DNA of 64,000 bases from Candidatus Heimdallarchaeota archaeon (GTDB lineage: Archaea; Asgardarchaeota; Heimdallarchaeia; Heimdallarchaeales; Heimdallarchaeaceae), in contig JAEOSZ010000031.1 of the NCBI GenBank assembly GCA_016840095.1, forward strand, positions 124,001-188,000, given 5' to 3'. The translations under genes and the position numbers were made by a program. Position 1 is the stretch's first letter. The number at the start of each line of letters is the position of its first letter. Below the pieces are notes generated by a model. It worked only from the letters and a program-made list of their open reading frames with translations. It had not been told where the DNA came from and did no database searches. This document shows, piece by piece, positions 9,615 through 19,481 of this stretch.

Positions 9615-10703
9615 TTATTCAGTATACACTATGGAACGATTATTGTCTATCAGTTCAATTTTTTCTCCTTCAAGTCCAGTGAGGTTTGTAAAATAACATG
9701 GCAATCCTCTTGCAGTTAAGAAATCAGTACCCTTCATTAACTGGAAATGAAGATGAGGTGCAGTAGAATTGCCAGAATTTCCTAATAAACCAAGGACTTG
9801 TCCTTGTTTGACTTTCTCTCCTTTGTTCACTTTGATGCTTCCAGGAATTAAATGTGCATAGAATGAACTCTCATTCCCTGAATGTTCAACTATAACGTAG
9901 TTTCCAGCAACTATAGGTTTGTATCCATGTTTTTCAAAGGTCTCCTTGACTAATTCTTGAGACATTAATTCCCCAGCTACAGGATTTTCTGGAATTAAAT
10001 CAAAAGTATCAATAACCTCTCCATCAGCAATAGCAAGAACTTCTTTTCCATGGAAACAGAAATTTTCATTATTATTCCCTTTTGGAGGAAGGAAATTCAT
10101 ATTCTCATCCAATTGTCCTAAATCAAAACCAAATTCCTGCGAATGCATTCTCCTATGTTCGTAAGGATTATCAAAAGTATTAAGCACAAGCCACGTTCCT
10201 TTGAGAGGAAAGATGTACTCATTTCTATTTTCATGTTGGAAGAGATGTATAGTACAAACTTTCTCTTTCTCTTGTTCTTCCTCAATATAAGTTACAGTTA
10301 GAATCAACTTATTTACAGATCCAAAATCCAAATGAGTGAAGTACTCTAATCTAAAACCAGTTTCTTGGTTAGGTTTCAGGATGTTTGAAGAATAATTTTC
10401 TACGTCCCAAAATTGTTCCACTCCTAAGAAAATTTTCGAAACATCAGGATTAACTAATCTGTCTAAAATCTTTTTTACATCTTCAGATTTTTCCTTAATT
10501 ATCTCTTCATTGTAACTGATTGTTCTAACACAGTTATTGTTTTTCAGTATTTCAAATTTGTATTGTACTAACCTAATTACATCATCTGAATCATTTCTAA
10601 TTTTAACTGCTCTTAAAAGAAAAGTAGATTCTACCCTTTCAATGTAATCTAGTTTTCTTAAACCATTAATCAAGTAATCCGAAGGAAGATAAGAGATTTC
10701 CAT
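9615..10703 (-). CDS. M23-family (LytM/peptidase_M23) metallopeptidase-domain protein
   Basis: HRRMHSQEFGFDLG, GEVLAIADGEVIDTF, VEHSGNESSFYAHLIPGSIKVNKGEKVKQGQVLGLLGNSGNSTAPHLHFQLM. Confidence 0.92.
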   Translation of the reverse strand: MEISYLPSDYLINGLRKLDYIERVESTFLLRAVKIRNDSDDVIRLVQYKFEILKNNNCVRTISYNEEIIKEKSEDVKKILDRLVNPDVSKIFLGVEQFWDVENYSSNILKPNQETGFRLEYFTHLDFGSVNKLILTVTYIEEEQEKEKVCTIHLFQHENRNEYIFPLKGTWLVLNTFDNPYEHRRMHSQEFGFDLGQLDENMNFLPPKGNNNENFCFHGKEVLAIADGEVIDTFDLIPENPVAGELMSQELVKETFEKHGYKPIVAGNYVIVEHSGNESSFYAHLIPGSIKVNKGEKVKQGQVLGLLGNSGNSTAPHLHFQLMKGTDFLTARGLPCYFTNLTGLEGEKIELIDNNRSIVYTE

Positions 10704-10769
10704 ATCCGTGAGTTAAGTATCTGATATAATAATATTACTAGATATACCTTCCCTTAACTGTCCAATTCA

Positions 10770-12356
10770 TCAAATATATGTAATAGTATTATTAGCGAGT
10801 ATACATGCAAGTTCCTCTTGATCAATGTTGCCACTGACTAAATCAACATCATTGTCAAATGCAAGTGTATTGTTTTCTATTCTGAAATTTGTACAGTTGT
10901 AGATTGTAAAAACTTGAAAATAGTTAATCGAAATAAAGAAGCAAAAGTAAATATCAATATTTGAGGAATAATACATTGCAACTGCCGTTCTTCCACTCAT
11001 AGCTGTTGAATTTGTAATCAGAATATTTGTCGAATTTATGATCGTGATTTTCCTTCCAAAAGCGCTAGCTAAAGGACATGCTATGTTCAGAAATTCAATA
11101 CTAATATTCTGTGAAAAACTCAAATAAAATTCTAGAGTAGTAGCATCTATATATGAAAGATTTCCTTTTTGCGAGTATCTAATGGATATGAGTCCAGCCG
11201 TCATGTTTAGTTGATATAGATTTAAATGAGTGGAATTTCTAAAATAGAAACTTCCTTCAATAACTGATGAATTAGTTATATTGATTTCTGAGCAATTTAG
11301 AAATGATAATGAGTATCCTTCAAAATCCGATTGACTAATAGTTATTACCTGGCAGTTGATCAAATTTAATCTATTACTCAAGCTTTCTTCTGAAAAATTT
11401 TGTTCAATGAAGGAGATATTCCTGCAGTTATAGAATAAGAAGTAAGAATATTTTTCATCAATATTTAAGTCTGTTTTGTTTTTGTGTACTTGTAAATTTC
11501 TTCCATTCAAGAAAGTATTTTCAATCAAAATGTTATCATAAAATTCTATATCAAACATGTTAAGAGATACTGCGTAATTGGATAAATTAATGTTTATCAT
11601 AGTTAAGTGAAAAGCATCTAGAATATACAATTCTGCACCTTTACCTGGGGAGCTGTAGAAGTAATTGTTATCAAGAATAACATTATTTGTGTAGCAAATA
11701 CTAAACTGCATTTTGTTTTCTACTAAAGTATTGTTTACAAACCAGAAATTCTTATTGTTTACTTCATAATTTGATATCTTTGGTTCACCGTATAATTGGT
11801 TAAATTCAGTACTCAAGCTTACTATTTCATAGTTTGAACTGAATTCACAGTTAGAAATTGTGAGATTCTCAAAGTTATTTAGTACAATACTACGACCACC
11901 ATTTCTGAATTCACAGTTGTCAATTACAACAGACCCTTCGCTAACTTTTGTGATTTTTATTGGATTCCATTTAGTATTCTCAAAAACGCAATTCTTAATT
12001 TGATAACTGAAATTGCTTAAATCATACAATCTTATACCGTATTCTACATTTTTGAAAGTACAATTTTGAATTATGAAGTTTTTTGAAGTTGAGCTGATTT
12101 TTATTAATGCTTGGTAAGGAGTTCTTGTTTTTGTAAATTCAAGATTCTCTATTCTATATGGATTTTCAAGAGTTCCTGCTCCAGGGATGAAATATCGGTT
12201 AAAATCACTATCCTTACTGATATCGATTCCATATCTTGGTAACCTATAATATGCTAATACTGGAATAATGACTGATAGTACTATTAACACACTAACCACT
12301 ATCACCCATAATCTGGATAACTTCAATGCAAACCACATTTTGATACTCAGAAGCAT
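10770..12356 (-). CDS. NosD-like right-handed parallel beta-helix surface protein
   Basis: N-terminal TM, GAGTLENPYRIENLEF, repeated FIIQNCTF / LTISNCEFSSN / IRIENNTL strands. Confidence 0.85.
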   Translation of the reverse strand: MLLSIKMWFALKLSRLWVIVVSVLIVLSVIIPVLAYYRLPRYGIDISKDSDFNRYFIPGAGTLENPYRIENLEFTKTRTPYQALIKISSTSKNFIIQNCTFKNVEYGIRLYDLSNFSYQIKNCVFENTKWNPIKITKVSEGSVVIDNCEFRNGGRSIVLNNFENLTISNCEFSSNYEIVSLSTEFNQLYGEPKISNYEVNNKNFWFVNNTLVENKMQFSICYTNNVILDNNYFYSSPGKGAELYILDAFHLTMININLSNYAVSLNMFDIEFYDNILIENTFLNGRNLQVHKNKTDLNIDEKYSYFLFYNCRNISFIEQNFSEESLSNRLNLINCQVITISQSDFEGYSLSFLNCSEINITNSSVIEGSFYFRNSTHLNLYQLNMTAGLISIRYSQKGNLSYIDATTLEFYLSFSQNISIEFLNIACPLASAFGRKITIINSTNILITNSTAMSGRTAVAMYYSSNIDIYFCFFISINYFQVFTIYNCTNFRIENNTLAFDNDVDLVSGNIDQEELACILANNTITYI

Positions 12357-12397
12357 TAATAATAGTTTTGCAAACCAAAACTAAAGTTCAAATAATA

Positions 12398-13072
12398 TTA
12401 GTTATCCAATGTAACCTTCTTATTTACTATAATCAAAAATCTAGCTAATATCAGTGTAAAGTAGATGAAGAATGCGTAAATTGTAACCTTTTCAAGTATT
12501 CCCAAAGTGGCCCAGATAAACCATTGGAAGAAAATCATTGCGATTCCATAAGCTAAGAAGCAAATTATAATGATGAAGATAACAGAATAATCGAGAACCC
12601 AAATCTTGAACTGTTTATATCTAGAGTTCTTATCCATTGTTTTAACATAGATTCCCCATAAAATAGCAGCTACAATTACAAATAGATAAGCACCAACTGC
12701 AAAGATGATGTGAAGTACAAAAAAATCTCCTTCGTTGAAAACACCAGCAAGAGCAAGGAAAGGACCTATAAGAGTTCCAGATATAGTAAGAGCAATGCTT
12801 AATTTTGGTTTGTGATCTCCTTCTTTCTTTAGATTATAATAGATTGCTGGAAAACAAGGTATCATTAGAACTCCTGAAAAAAGCAATGTCAAGTTGAAAT
12901 ACATTGCATAGGGATTGTCATGTCCCGTAACTGATATTACATCTTTGATGAAATCGTGATCTTCAACAAGTAACATAACTGTTAATGTTCCAACAATGAA
13001 AAGAATTATTGAAATGATAGCACTAATTAATCCTGCATTAATGAGTAGCTTTGTTCTTCTTTCTGTAAGCAT
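12398..13072 (-). CDS. Multi-pass membrane protein (DUF998-like)
   Basis: About six TM segments; family assignment tentative. Confidence 0.6.
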   Translation of the reverse strand: MLTERRTKLLINAGLISAIISIILFIVGTLTVMLLVEDHDFIKDVISVTGHDNPYAMYFNLTLLFSGVLMIPCFPAIYYNLKKEGDHKPKLSIALTISGTLIGPFLALAGVFNEGDFFVLHIIFAVGAYLFVIVAAILWGIYVKTMDKNSRYKQFKIWVLDYSVIFIIIICFLAYGIAMIFFQWFIWATLGILEKVTIYAFFIYFTLILARFLIIVNKKVTLDN

Positions 13073-13160
13073 TCAACAAAAGAGAAAGAAAAAGATATTT
13101 ATTTTTATCGGATAATCGATGATACCCATTATTTATATATTTTAGCAAGTTATTTCTCTT

Positions 13161-13637
13161 ATGACATCTATCAAAGTAGCAATCATAAACGAGATGAGAG
13201 CTGTTTTTAAAATGCTGAATGATGCTATTTCTAGGATTGAAGGAGATTTTTGGAAAGAGAAGGAAAATGAATGGATGTATGGATATGTACTCTTTCATTC
13301 AATTGAAGCAATCGAATTCTACATGTCTGATTCTTCAGATTCTTGGATTCCTCTAAGTGGTGTATCAGAAAATTCTGAAGAAAAAGAAACAGAGACTTTG
13401 AAAACTCTGAATCAGAAGTTTTTCAAAAATTATCTCCATAAAGTAGAGAAACATACTTTCAATGTATTAGATAAACTGACAGACAAAGATTTACTGGAAA
13501 ATGATGGATTTGGTGTAAGAGGGTTCACTTCTAGATTACACAAGTTCTCATACGTAATTAGACATTCAATGGTTCATCTTGGAGAGCTCTCTAAGACTGT
13601 ACGTGATTTCGGAATGAAGAGTATTAAGTGGGAATAG
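13161..13637 (+). CDS. DinB-like four-helix protein
   Basis: Helical, histidines spaced as in DinB-like proteins (YVLFHSIEAIEFY...FSYVIRHSMVHLGELS). Confidence 0.6.
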   Translation: MTSIKVAIINEMRAVFKMLNDAISRIEGDFWKEKENEWMYGYVLFHSIEAIEFYMSDSSDSWIPLSGVSENSEEKETETLKTLNQKFFKNYLHKVEKHTFNVLDKLTDKDLLENDGFGVRGFTSRLHKFSYVIRHSMVHLGELSKTVRDFGMKSIKWE

Positions 13638-13642
13638 TTTTT

Positions 13643-14941
13643 CTATTTGATTAGAAGTATTCTCTCATTTGGTGGGTATAACCACTTTACTCCATCTTTA
13701 GTTACAACTGCATTATCTTCTATATTGAAGCGTACTTTCCAACCATTCCATTCTGGGTTTGGAGTATAAGCCATAAATTCAAACGCAAATAGATTATTTT
13801 CTTTTATTACTAAATGAGCTCGATCTTTGCGAAAACCTGCAATTGATGGACCTGAAGCAACTTCACTATTTCCAGTATTCCCAACACAATGACAATCTAT
13901 CATTACTTCCGTTTTTCCAGGATATTTTTGATTCTCATTTGGTTCTATACTAGGTCCCCCTCCTAACATTGGATCAACAGTTAGTGGAAAATAAACAAAA
14001 CCAGCGTTTTCAAGAGCTTTTCCAACCTTTTCTAATGTTTCAGCTGCAGTTTGACCTACTTTGATCTCTTGCTTGATTACTTCTCTTGCTTCCAATGCTC
14101 TATCCCATCCAAACTGTATTCCACTTGGTACTGAAGTTTCACTATCATTCAATACATAAGCTACTCTCTTAAAATCCGTACCGAAGTTCATGTGACTAAT
14201 TCCAAAATCATACTGCATCAGATCACCTTTTTGAATAATATAATCAGTAGAGCTAAATTCCTCTCTCTTTGAGGTATCTGAATGAATGATCATAGGTGTA
14301 GCCAAATCAAAAGTTGAACTCATTCCATGTGTGATTAGTTGATCTTCCATCCACCAACCAACATCTGCTAAAGATGTTTCACCAGGAGTGATAACTTCAT
14401 TAGATAAAGCTCTTTCGAGAAGTTGTCTAGCTATTTCACAAATTTTAGAATAAACATCAATTTCGATTTGGACTCTTCTTGTTCTAAAATCTGTTATGAC
14501 TATTTCAGCTGAAGTAATTCTTTCGGAATATTCACCTAAAGCTTGAGTTAGTTTTCGATATTCTGAGAGTGAGATACCATCAGCAACAGCTAACCATTCA
14601 GAAGTGTTTACAGCGATTGACTTCGGATTTCTCTCTGAAACGAATTCATACAGCTTTTCCCGTGGTTCAATAATATCATAGACATCTAACATCTCTAGAT
14701 CTTCTTCATATCCACCTAAGACAGCTCTTTCAATACGAGATTCTCCAATATCTGTAAAAATGAAGTAACCATCATTACCACCTAGATCAATAGTGAGTGG
14801 GTCAGGATTTCCTTCTCTCATAACATGAATCCACATGTCTATGTTGTTTTCTCTCAATGCTAAAGGTAAAACTGAATCGAATTTTTCTTTTCTAATTTGG
14901 TTAAGAGTCTCCCATCGTTTACGTGCATCATACATCATCAC
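13643..14941 (-). CDS. M24-family metallopeptidase (Xaa-Pro aminopeptidase-like)
   Basis: LMQYDFGISHMNFGTDFKRVAYV, VKQEIKVGQTAAETLEKVGKALENAGF, MIDCHCVGNTGNSEVASGPSI, LFAFEFMAYT. Confidence 0.85.
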   Translation of the reverse strand: MMMYDARKRWETLNQIRKEKFDSVLPLALRENNIDMWIHVMREGNPDPLTIDLGGNDGYFIFTDIGESRIERAVLGGYEEDLEMLDVYDIIEPREKLYEFVSERNPKSIAVNTSEWLAVADGISLSEYRKLTQALGEYSERITSAEIVITDFRTRRVQIEIDVYSKICEIARQLLERALSNEVITPGETSLADVGWWMEDQLITHGMSSTFDLATPMIIHSDTSKREEFSSTDYIIQKGDLMQYDFGISHMNFGTDFKRVAYVLNDSETSVPSGIQFGWDRALEAREVIKQEIKVGQTAAETLEKVGKALENAGFVYFPLTVDPMLGGGPSIEPNENQKYPGKTEVMIDCHCVGNTGNSEVASGPSIAGFRKDRAHLVIKENNLFAFEFMAYTPNPEWNGWKVRFNIEDNAVVTKDGVKWLYPPNERILLIK

Positions 14942-15120
14942 ACATCTCTGAAGGAAATTAAATCTCTTATTTCTTAAATCTGTTCCAAAAGTAATAGCTA
15001 AATTTTATCTGAGAGAATATATCTATCATCTTTACACTAGTTTTGAAACTGTAGTTTGAACAATTTCCCTCTACTCCTAAAGAAGTCTTTATATTTAATA
15101 ATAATCTTTGTAGTATTGAA

Positions 15121-15501
15121 ATGAGTTTGCGAAGTTTGCGAAGACGTAGATCTTTTAATGGAGTTATAACTTTCTTAATAATAATTCTTGTTGGACTATT
15201 AGTAGCAGGAATTGTTACTAGAAGGCCAGTATTCTATATACTAGATGGGATAATCCTGTTCTTCATTATTCTAAGTGTTGTTCTTCTATTCAATTTTCTG
15301 AAAAAGACAGGTCAAGAAACATCTAGCACCCGTAGAAGCACCTATGATATTCTTGAAGGAAGGGAAATCAAAGGATTGAAAGTAGAAAAGGAAGAAGTAT
15401 CTGAATCTAAGAAAGATAAGGGTGCAGGTTTTTGCCAACATTGTGGCATGAAGTTAGAGCCAGGAATGAAGTTCTGTAGCAATTGTGGAAAGTCTAATTA
15501 G
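15121..15501 (+). CDS. Small membrane protein with C-terminal zinc ribbon
   Basis: Two TM segments then FCQHCGMKLEPGMKFCSNCG. Confidence 0.85.
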   Translation: MSLRSLRRRRSFNGVITFLIIILVGLLVAGIVTRRPVFYILDGIILFFIILSVVLLFNFLKKTGQETSSTRRSTYDILEGREIKGLKVEKEEVSESKKDKGAGFCQHCGMKLEPGMKFCSNCGKSN

Positions 15502-16534
15502 AACCTTTATTATCCTCTTTCATCATTCTAGGAATAGAGATAATTGAATCATGAATTATATTATCTTGTACATAAACATTAAAACAATCAGTGAACTCAA
15601 AGGGAAGGCTTTCATTGTACATTCTATATACCGTATTGTTTGTAATAAACAATGATGTACTGTTGTAAGCAATAAGAGCTATTTCTCTAATATCTATAGT
15701 GTTGTTGTCCACTTGTATTTGATTTGAATCTACTATTAGTATACCGTAGACCCTATCTGAAGCACTAATGCTGTTGTTACAAATTGTTATATTATTACTT
15801 AGTAGTATTTTAAGAGTCCCATGTGAAAAATAATAAGGATTATAATCACTATTTAGCTTAAGAGAAAAGACATACTCGACATAGTAGTCTGAGTTATGAG
15901 TATTGTTTCTTATAATTGCGTTCATAGAATTTACAAGCAATATTTCACAAAAGAAAAAACTGTTTTCAATTAAACAGTTGTCTGAATTTTCTAACATTAA
16001 TCCATTCCCCTTATGATTTAGATTATAATCTCTCAGAAACTCATTATTGCCATAATGTGTGTTATTTGAGATTCTAACACCATCTGAATCTTTAATCAAT
16101 AATCCTCCCATAGCTCTAGGATTATCCCAAGGAGTTTGAAAAACAACAACAAAAGTACAATTTTCAATTAAACATGTGTTATCTGCAATTGATGTTATTT
16201 TTAATCCATAATTTCCTCCTAAGATTGTACAATTTCTTACTACGAAATGCTTAGATGTAAAACTGATTTCTAATGCTGTATATGTCTCTTTAAGCCATGT
16301 TTCATTTGTTCCCAAAATAAGATTTTCAATGAAATATGGATCCTCAGCTGTTCCACTGCCTTGAAAATCAAATTTTTCAAAATCACTATCCGAATCTATC
16401 AGTAAAGTATTTTCAGCGACAGGACAAGAAGGACAAGGATATCTGAAAGCTAGGAAGACAACTAAGAAATAAGAGGTAACTGCTAGAATAACAATGCTCA
16501 TGATGCTTATGACAATTTTTTGTGCAGTATTCAT
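15494..16534 (-). CDS. NosD-like beta-helix surface protein
   Basis: N-terminal TM, GSGTAEDPYFIENLIL, FVVRNCTILGGNYGLKI, CLIENSFFFCE, ITNNTVY. Confidence 0.85.
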   Translation of the reverse strand: MNTAQKIVISIMSIVILAVTSYFLVVFLAFRYPCPSCPVAENTLLIDSDSDFEKFDFQGSGTAEDPYFIENLILGTNETWLKETYTALEISFTSKHFVVRNCTILGGNYGLKITSIADNTCLIENCTFVVVFQTPWDNPRAMGGLLIKDSDGVRISNNTHYGNNEFLRDYNLNHKGNGLMLENSDNCLIENSFFFCEILLVNSMNAIIRNNTHNSDYYVEYVFSLKLNSDYNPYYFSHGTLKILLSNNITICNNSISASDRVYGILIVDSNQIQVDNNTIDIREIALIAYNSTSLFITNNTVYRMYNESLPFEFTDCFNVYVQDNIIHDSIISIPRMMKEDNKGSN

Positions 16535-16540
16535 TTTACA

Positions 16541-16566
16541 ATCAACATATCAACATATCAACATAT
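16541..16566. repeat. Short tandem repeat, (ATCAACAT)x3 + partial
   Basis: atcaacatatcaacatatcaacatat read directly, just 5' of the minus-strand gene starting at 16534. Confidence 0.95.
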
Positions 16567-16661
16567 TACAATACTTTATTTAAATCTTTCTGAATTATAG
16601 GTATCTTATTAGAAATACCTATCTTCTGAATTACCCACATCTTCTTGTTTTGTCATCCTTC

Positions 16662-16711
16662 TCGTTAGGGAAGTTAATTTCAAAGAAGTGGAAATAATAC
16701 CCTTATTAGAA
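16662..16711 (+). repeat. Dispersed intergenic repeat copy 1 (core AAATAATACCCTTATTAGAA)
   Basis: About 80% identity to 18231..18280 over the first 39 bp by manual alignment. Confidence 0.6.
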
Positions 16712-16733
16712 GGGGGTTGATTTACTCCAAAAC

Positions 16734-17177
16734 TCATATATTTTTTCTTAAGGAATATAGTAATGTAGTAATTGGAGTTACAATAGTAAATACTAACATT
16801 ATAGTTAGATAAAGAAATAAATCTACATAAACTCTACATGCTCTTTTATCAATAATTAAGTAGATTGAGTATAATATGATGAAGAGTAAACTATTGATTA
16901 TTCGAAGAAGATTATGGAACTCAGGATAAAGATCCTCATCTCTATTAATGAAATCATATGTCATAAATGGAAAAGTAAAAACTATCCAATAAAAATAGAA
17001 GAAGATTTTAACCCAAAGCTTTAGAGCAACAACATCACAGGTAGCTGCACCTGGAGGATGAGTAATAAATAATAATACAAAGAAAATGATTATTGTAAAG
17101 AAGAGATTACTCTCAAGCAAAAAGAGCACAGTTTTGAAACTAATTATCTGTTCTGCCTTTGTATGTGTTTTTTCCAT
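16734..17177 (-). CDS. Small multi-pass membrane protein, unknown
   Basis: Four hydrophobic segments; no family recognised. Confidence 0.55.
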   Translation of the reverse strand: MEKTHTKAEQIISFKTVLFLLESNLFFTIIIFFVLLFITHPPGAATCDVVALKLWVKIFFYFYWIVFTFPFMTYDFINRDEDLYPEFHNLLRIINSLLFIILYSIYLIIDKRACRVYVDLFLYLTIMLVFTIVTPITTLLYSLRKNI

Positions 17178-17244
17178 TACACTAACAAAAATGAATGTGT
17201 CTAAAAACTTTACTCCGATTCAAGAATAAATATCTGGTTTCTTA

Positions 17245-17264
17245 AAATAATACCCTTCTTGGAA
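17245..17264 (+). repeat. Dispersed intergenic repeat copy 2 (core only)
   Basis: aaataatacccttcttggaa; close to the core of copies 1 and 3. Confidence 0.5.
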
Positions 17265-17361
17265 ATACCTCTGAAATTTATTTATACTACTAACAATTTA
17301 AATAGTAGTTTATTCAAAGTACAAGTTTAAGAATAAAAATTAAGTTTAAGGAGTTAAAACA

Positions 17362-18189
17362 ATGAAAAACAGAAAAATTCTCTCTTATCTAATAGTGTTA
17401 TTATTCTTACTTCTATTTTCCTCAAGTAGCTTATTCATCATGAATGTGCAAGGAGCATTTTATTCTGATAATTTGTCAGCTGGTACAGAATTAAAATGGA
17501 AATTGTCAATTGAGGATGTTGTTCCTATAGAAGACATAGATCAGTATAGACTTAACATTACAGCAACAGAATCTCTAAGTGATGGAGATACCTTCAAAAT
17601 AGTACTTGCAAAAGATCCTGATTTGTTAGGAGCTCCAGGTTTGGATGGAATTTTTGACACATCAGACTATTGGGCTGATTTCTACATCAATAATATTCAT
17701 ATAGGAAACGACTCTACAGAATTACTTGTATCACGTGATTTTAGCCCTTCAAATGGTCCAGAAATTATTTTCATTTATATTCTACCTACACATTTTGATG
17801 TAGAAAAAACTAGCAGAATTATTCAAGAACATCTAAAAGAAGGATATGAAAATTATGAAGAAAGCAACAGCACATATCTTTATGAGATATCTATTAATTC
17901 TAAAAATTTCTACATGAAATCTTTCATTACAGTTTATGAAAATGCAACAGATACTACTTATGAATACACAACTGAAGTTATATACAATATCAAATGGGGA
18001 GTTCTTGCAAAACTAGATTCTTTGATGACTGCCAAAAATAGTATCTCAAACACAACTGCTCATATACTATTAGAATCAACCAAAACAGGAATCAAAGTGT
18101 CCTATGAATGGATTATTGGTTTCCTAGCAATTATTCTGTCAGGAATAGTAGTAAGATCTCGAAGAAAAGGAAAAATAAAAATAGAGTGA
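17362..18189 (+). CDS. Secreted protein with C-terminal membrane anchor
   Basis: N-terminal signal/TM, N-glycosylation-rich ectodomain, C-terminal WIIGFLAIILSGIVVRSRRKGKIK. Confidence 0.75.
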   Translation: MKNRKILSYLIVLLFLLLFSSSSLFIMNVQGAFYSDNLSAGTELKWKLSIEDVVPIEDIDQYRLNITATESLSDGDTFKIVLAKDPDLLGAPGLDGIFDTSDYWADFYINNIHIGNDSTELLVSRDFSPSNGPEIIFIYILPTHFDVEKTSRIIQEHLKEGYENYEESNSTYLYEISINSKNFYMKSFITVYENATDTTYEYTTEVIYNIKWGVLAKLDSLMTAKNSISNTTAHILLESTKTGIKVSYEWIIGFLAIILSGIVVRSRRKGKIKIE

Positions 18190-18230
18190 AGATTAGCTCA
18201 AGATTTAATTAGAGTCTAATTATTACCTTG

Positions 18231-18280
18231 TCGCTAGGGAACTTAATTTGAAATCGTTGGAAATAATACCTTTCTTGAAA
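18231..18280 (+). repeat. Dispersed intergenic repeat copy 3
   Basis: tcgctagggaacttaatttgaaatcgttggaaataatacctttcttgaaa; aligns with 16662..16711. Confidence 0.6.
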
Positions 18281-18333
18281 GTTAACCGCTTCTTTGTAAG
18301 AAATTTAATAAGGTATAAGAAATTCTTGGTGCT

Positions 18334-19362
18334 ATGAAATCTGAAGATGTTTGTGTGAACATACATGCTCTGGAAGTACTTGAAGAGTTGATAAAACACA
18401 GAATAATACCTGAAGATTCTGAACTGGATGACTATACTCAAGTATATGGTGGTGCAGATACTACTATTTTTGAAATAAGCTTCAAAGATTATCCAACGAA
18501 GTATATTCAAAGAATTTTTAGATCTGAAGTATCTAAAGAGCATGCTGAGTTTGAATTCATTATTCAAAAAATCCTTTTTGATAATGATGTCAGTGTTCCA
18601 CAACCATTTCTGATGAAATTTACTCCAAACTCCTTGGAAAGATTCTATTTTATTATGGAGAAAATCGAAGGACCTCAATTAGCTCAAGCATTCGAGAGTA
18701 ATCCTGAACAGTTTGACAACTTACTTTTCAAACAATTTAAAGAACTACATAAAATTCATACAGTTGATCCGAAACTATTTCCTCAAATTGTATCGTTTGA
18801 TATCAAGGAGAATCCTTTTGCACCAGTTGAATATCTTTTAAATCGAAGAAAGTCTTTTCTCGAGAAATATCCTGAAGACCTTAAGGAACTAAAACCTGTT
18901 TTCGACTGGTTAGAAGAACATAAAAAAGATAATCCTTGTAAAAAATTGGTAGTAGTCCATGGAGATTATCATGGTTTTAATATTATTGTTCAAGAAAATC
19001 AAGAATTAAAAATCTTAGATTGGACTGGAATTAGTATTAGTGATTTCAGAAGAGATTTAGCATTTGCAGCTACGACTACAAGTTCGATGGTAGGGGAAGA
19101 TATGTCATCTATAATAGTGAGTGTATATGAACAGATTTCAGGTTTGAAAGTGGAGAATTTGCACTACTTTCTTATTTTAGAAAATATCTTTAACTTGATT
19201 AGATTTTATAGTGGGATAAACAATCCTCTGATTACTAACGAGACTGAAGACACTATGAATTTCTTCAAATCAGTAAGAACCTATCCATTGTTTCTTGTAG
19301 ATTTGATAAAGGAAACTTGTGATATCGAACTTAATCAAATAAAGGAGTTCTTTAAAGAATAG
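18334..19362 (+). CDS. Aminoglycoside phosphotransferase/APH-family kinase
   Basis: FIMEKIEGPQLA, VVVHGDYHGFNIIVQENQELKILDWTGISISDFRRDLAF. Confidence 0.88.
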   Translation: MKSEDVCVNIHALEVLEELIKHRIIPEDSELDDYTQVYGGADTTIFEISFKDYPTKYIQRIFRSEVSKEHAEFEFIIQKILFDNDVSVPQPFLMKFTPNSLERFYFIMEKIEGPQLAQAFESNPEQFDNLLFKQFKELHKIHTVDPKLFPQIVSFDIKENPFAPVEYLLNRRKSFLEKYPEDLKELKPVFDWLEEHKKDNPCKKLVVVHGDYHGFNIIVQENQELKILDWTGISISDFRRDLAFAATTTSSMVGEDMSSIIVSVYEQISGLKVENLHYFLILENIFNLIRFYSGINNPLITNETEDTMNFFKSVRTYPLFLVDLIKETCDIELNQIKEFFKE

Positions 19363-19481
19363 CTTAACCATATATTCACAATCCTCTTCCAAGATTTTAG
19401 TCGGACTTTAAAAGTAATATAGAATTAAATTCGTTAAATTGCCTTTTTGGTAACTTTAAATAGGTTTCATTTCAATTATTT

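Noticed and set aside
13038-13298. 86-aa minus-strand ORF overlapping the DinB-like gene start and the DUF998-like gene
   Set aside because: Overlaps two better-supported genes; no recognisable domain.
18223-18678. 151-aa minus-strand ORF
   Set aside because: Antisense to the APH-family kinase; Phe/Ser/Tyr-rich antisense composition.
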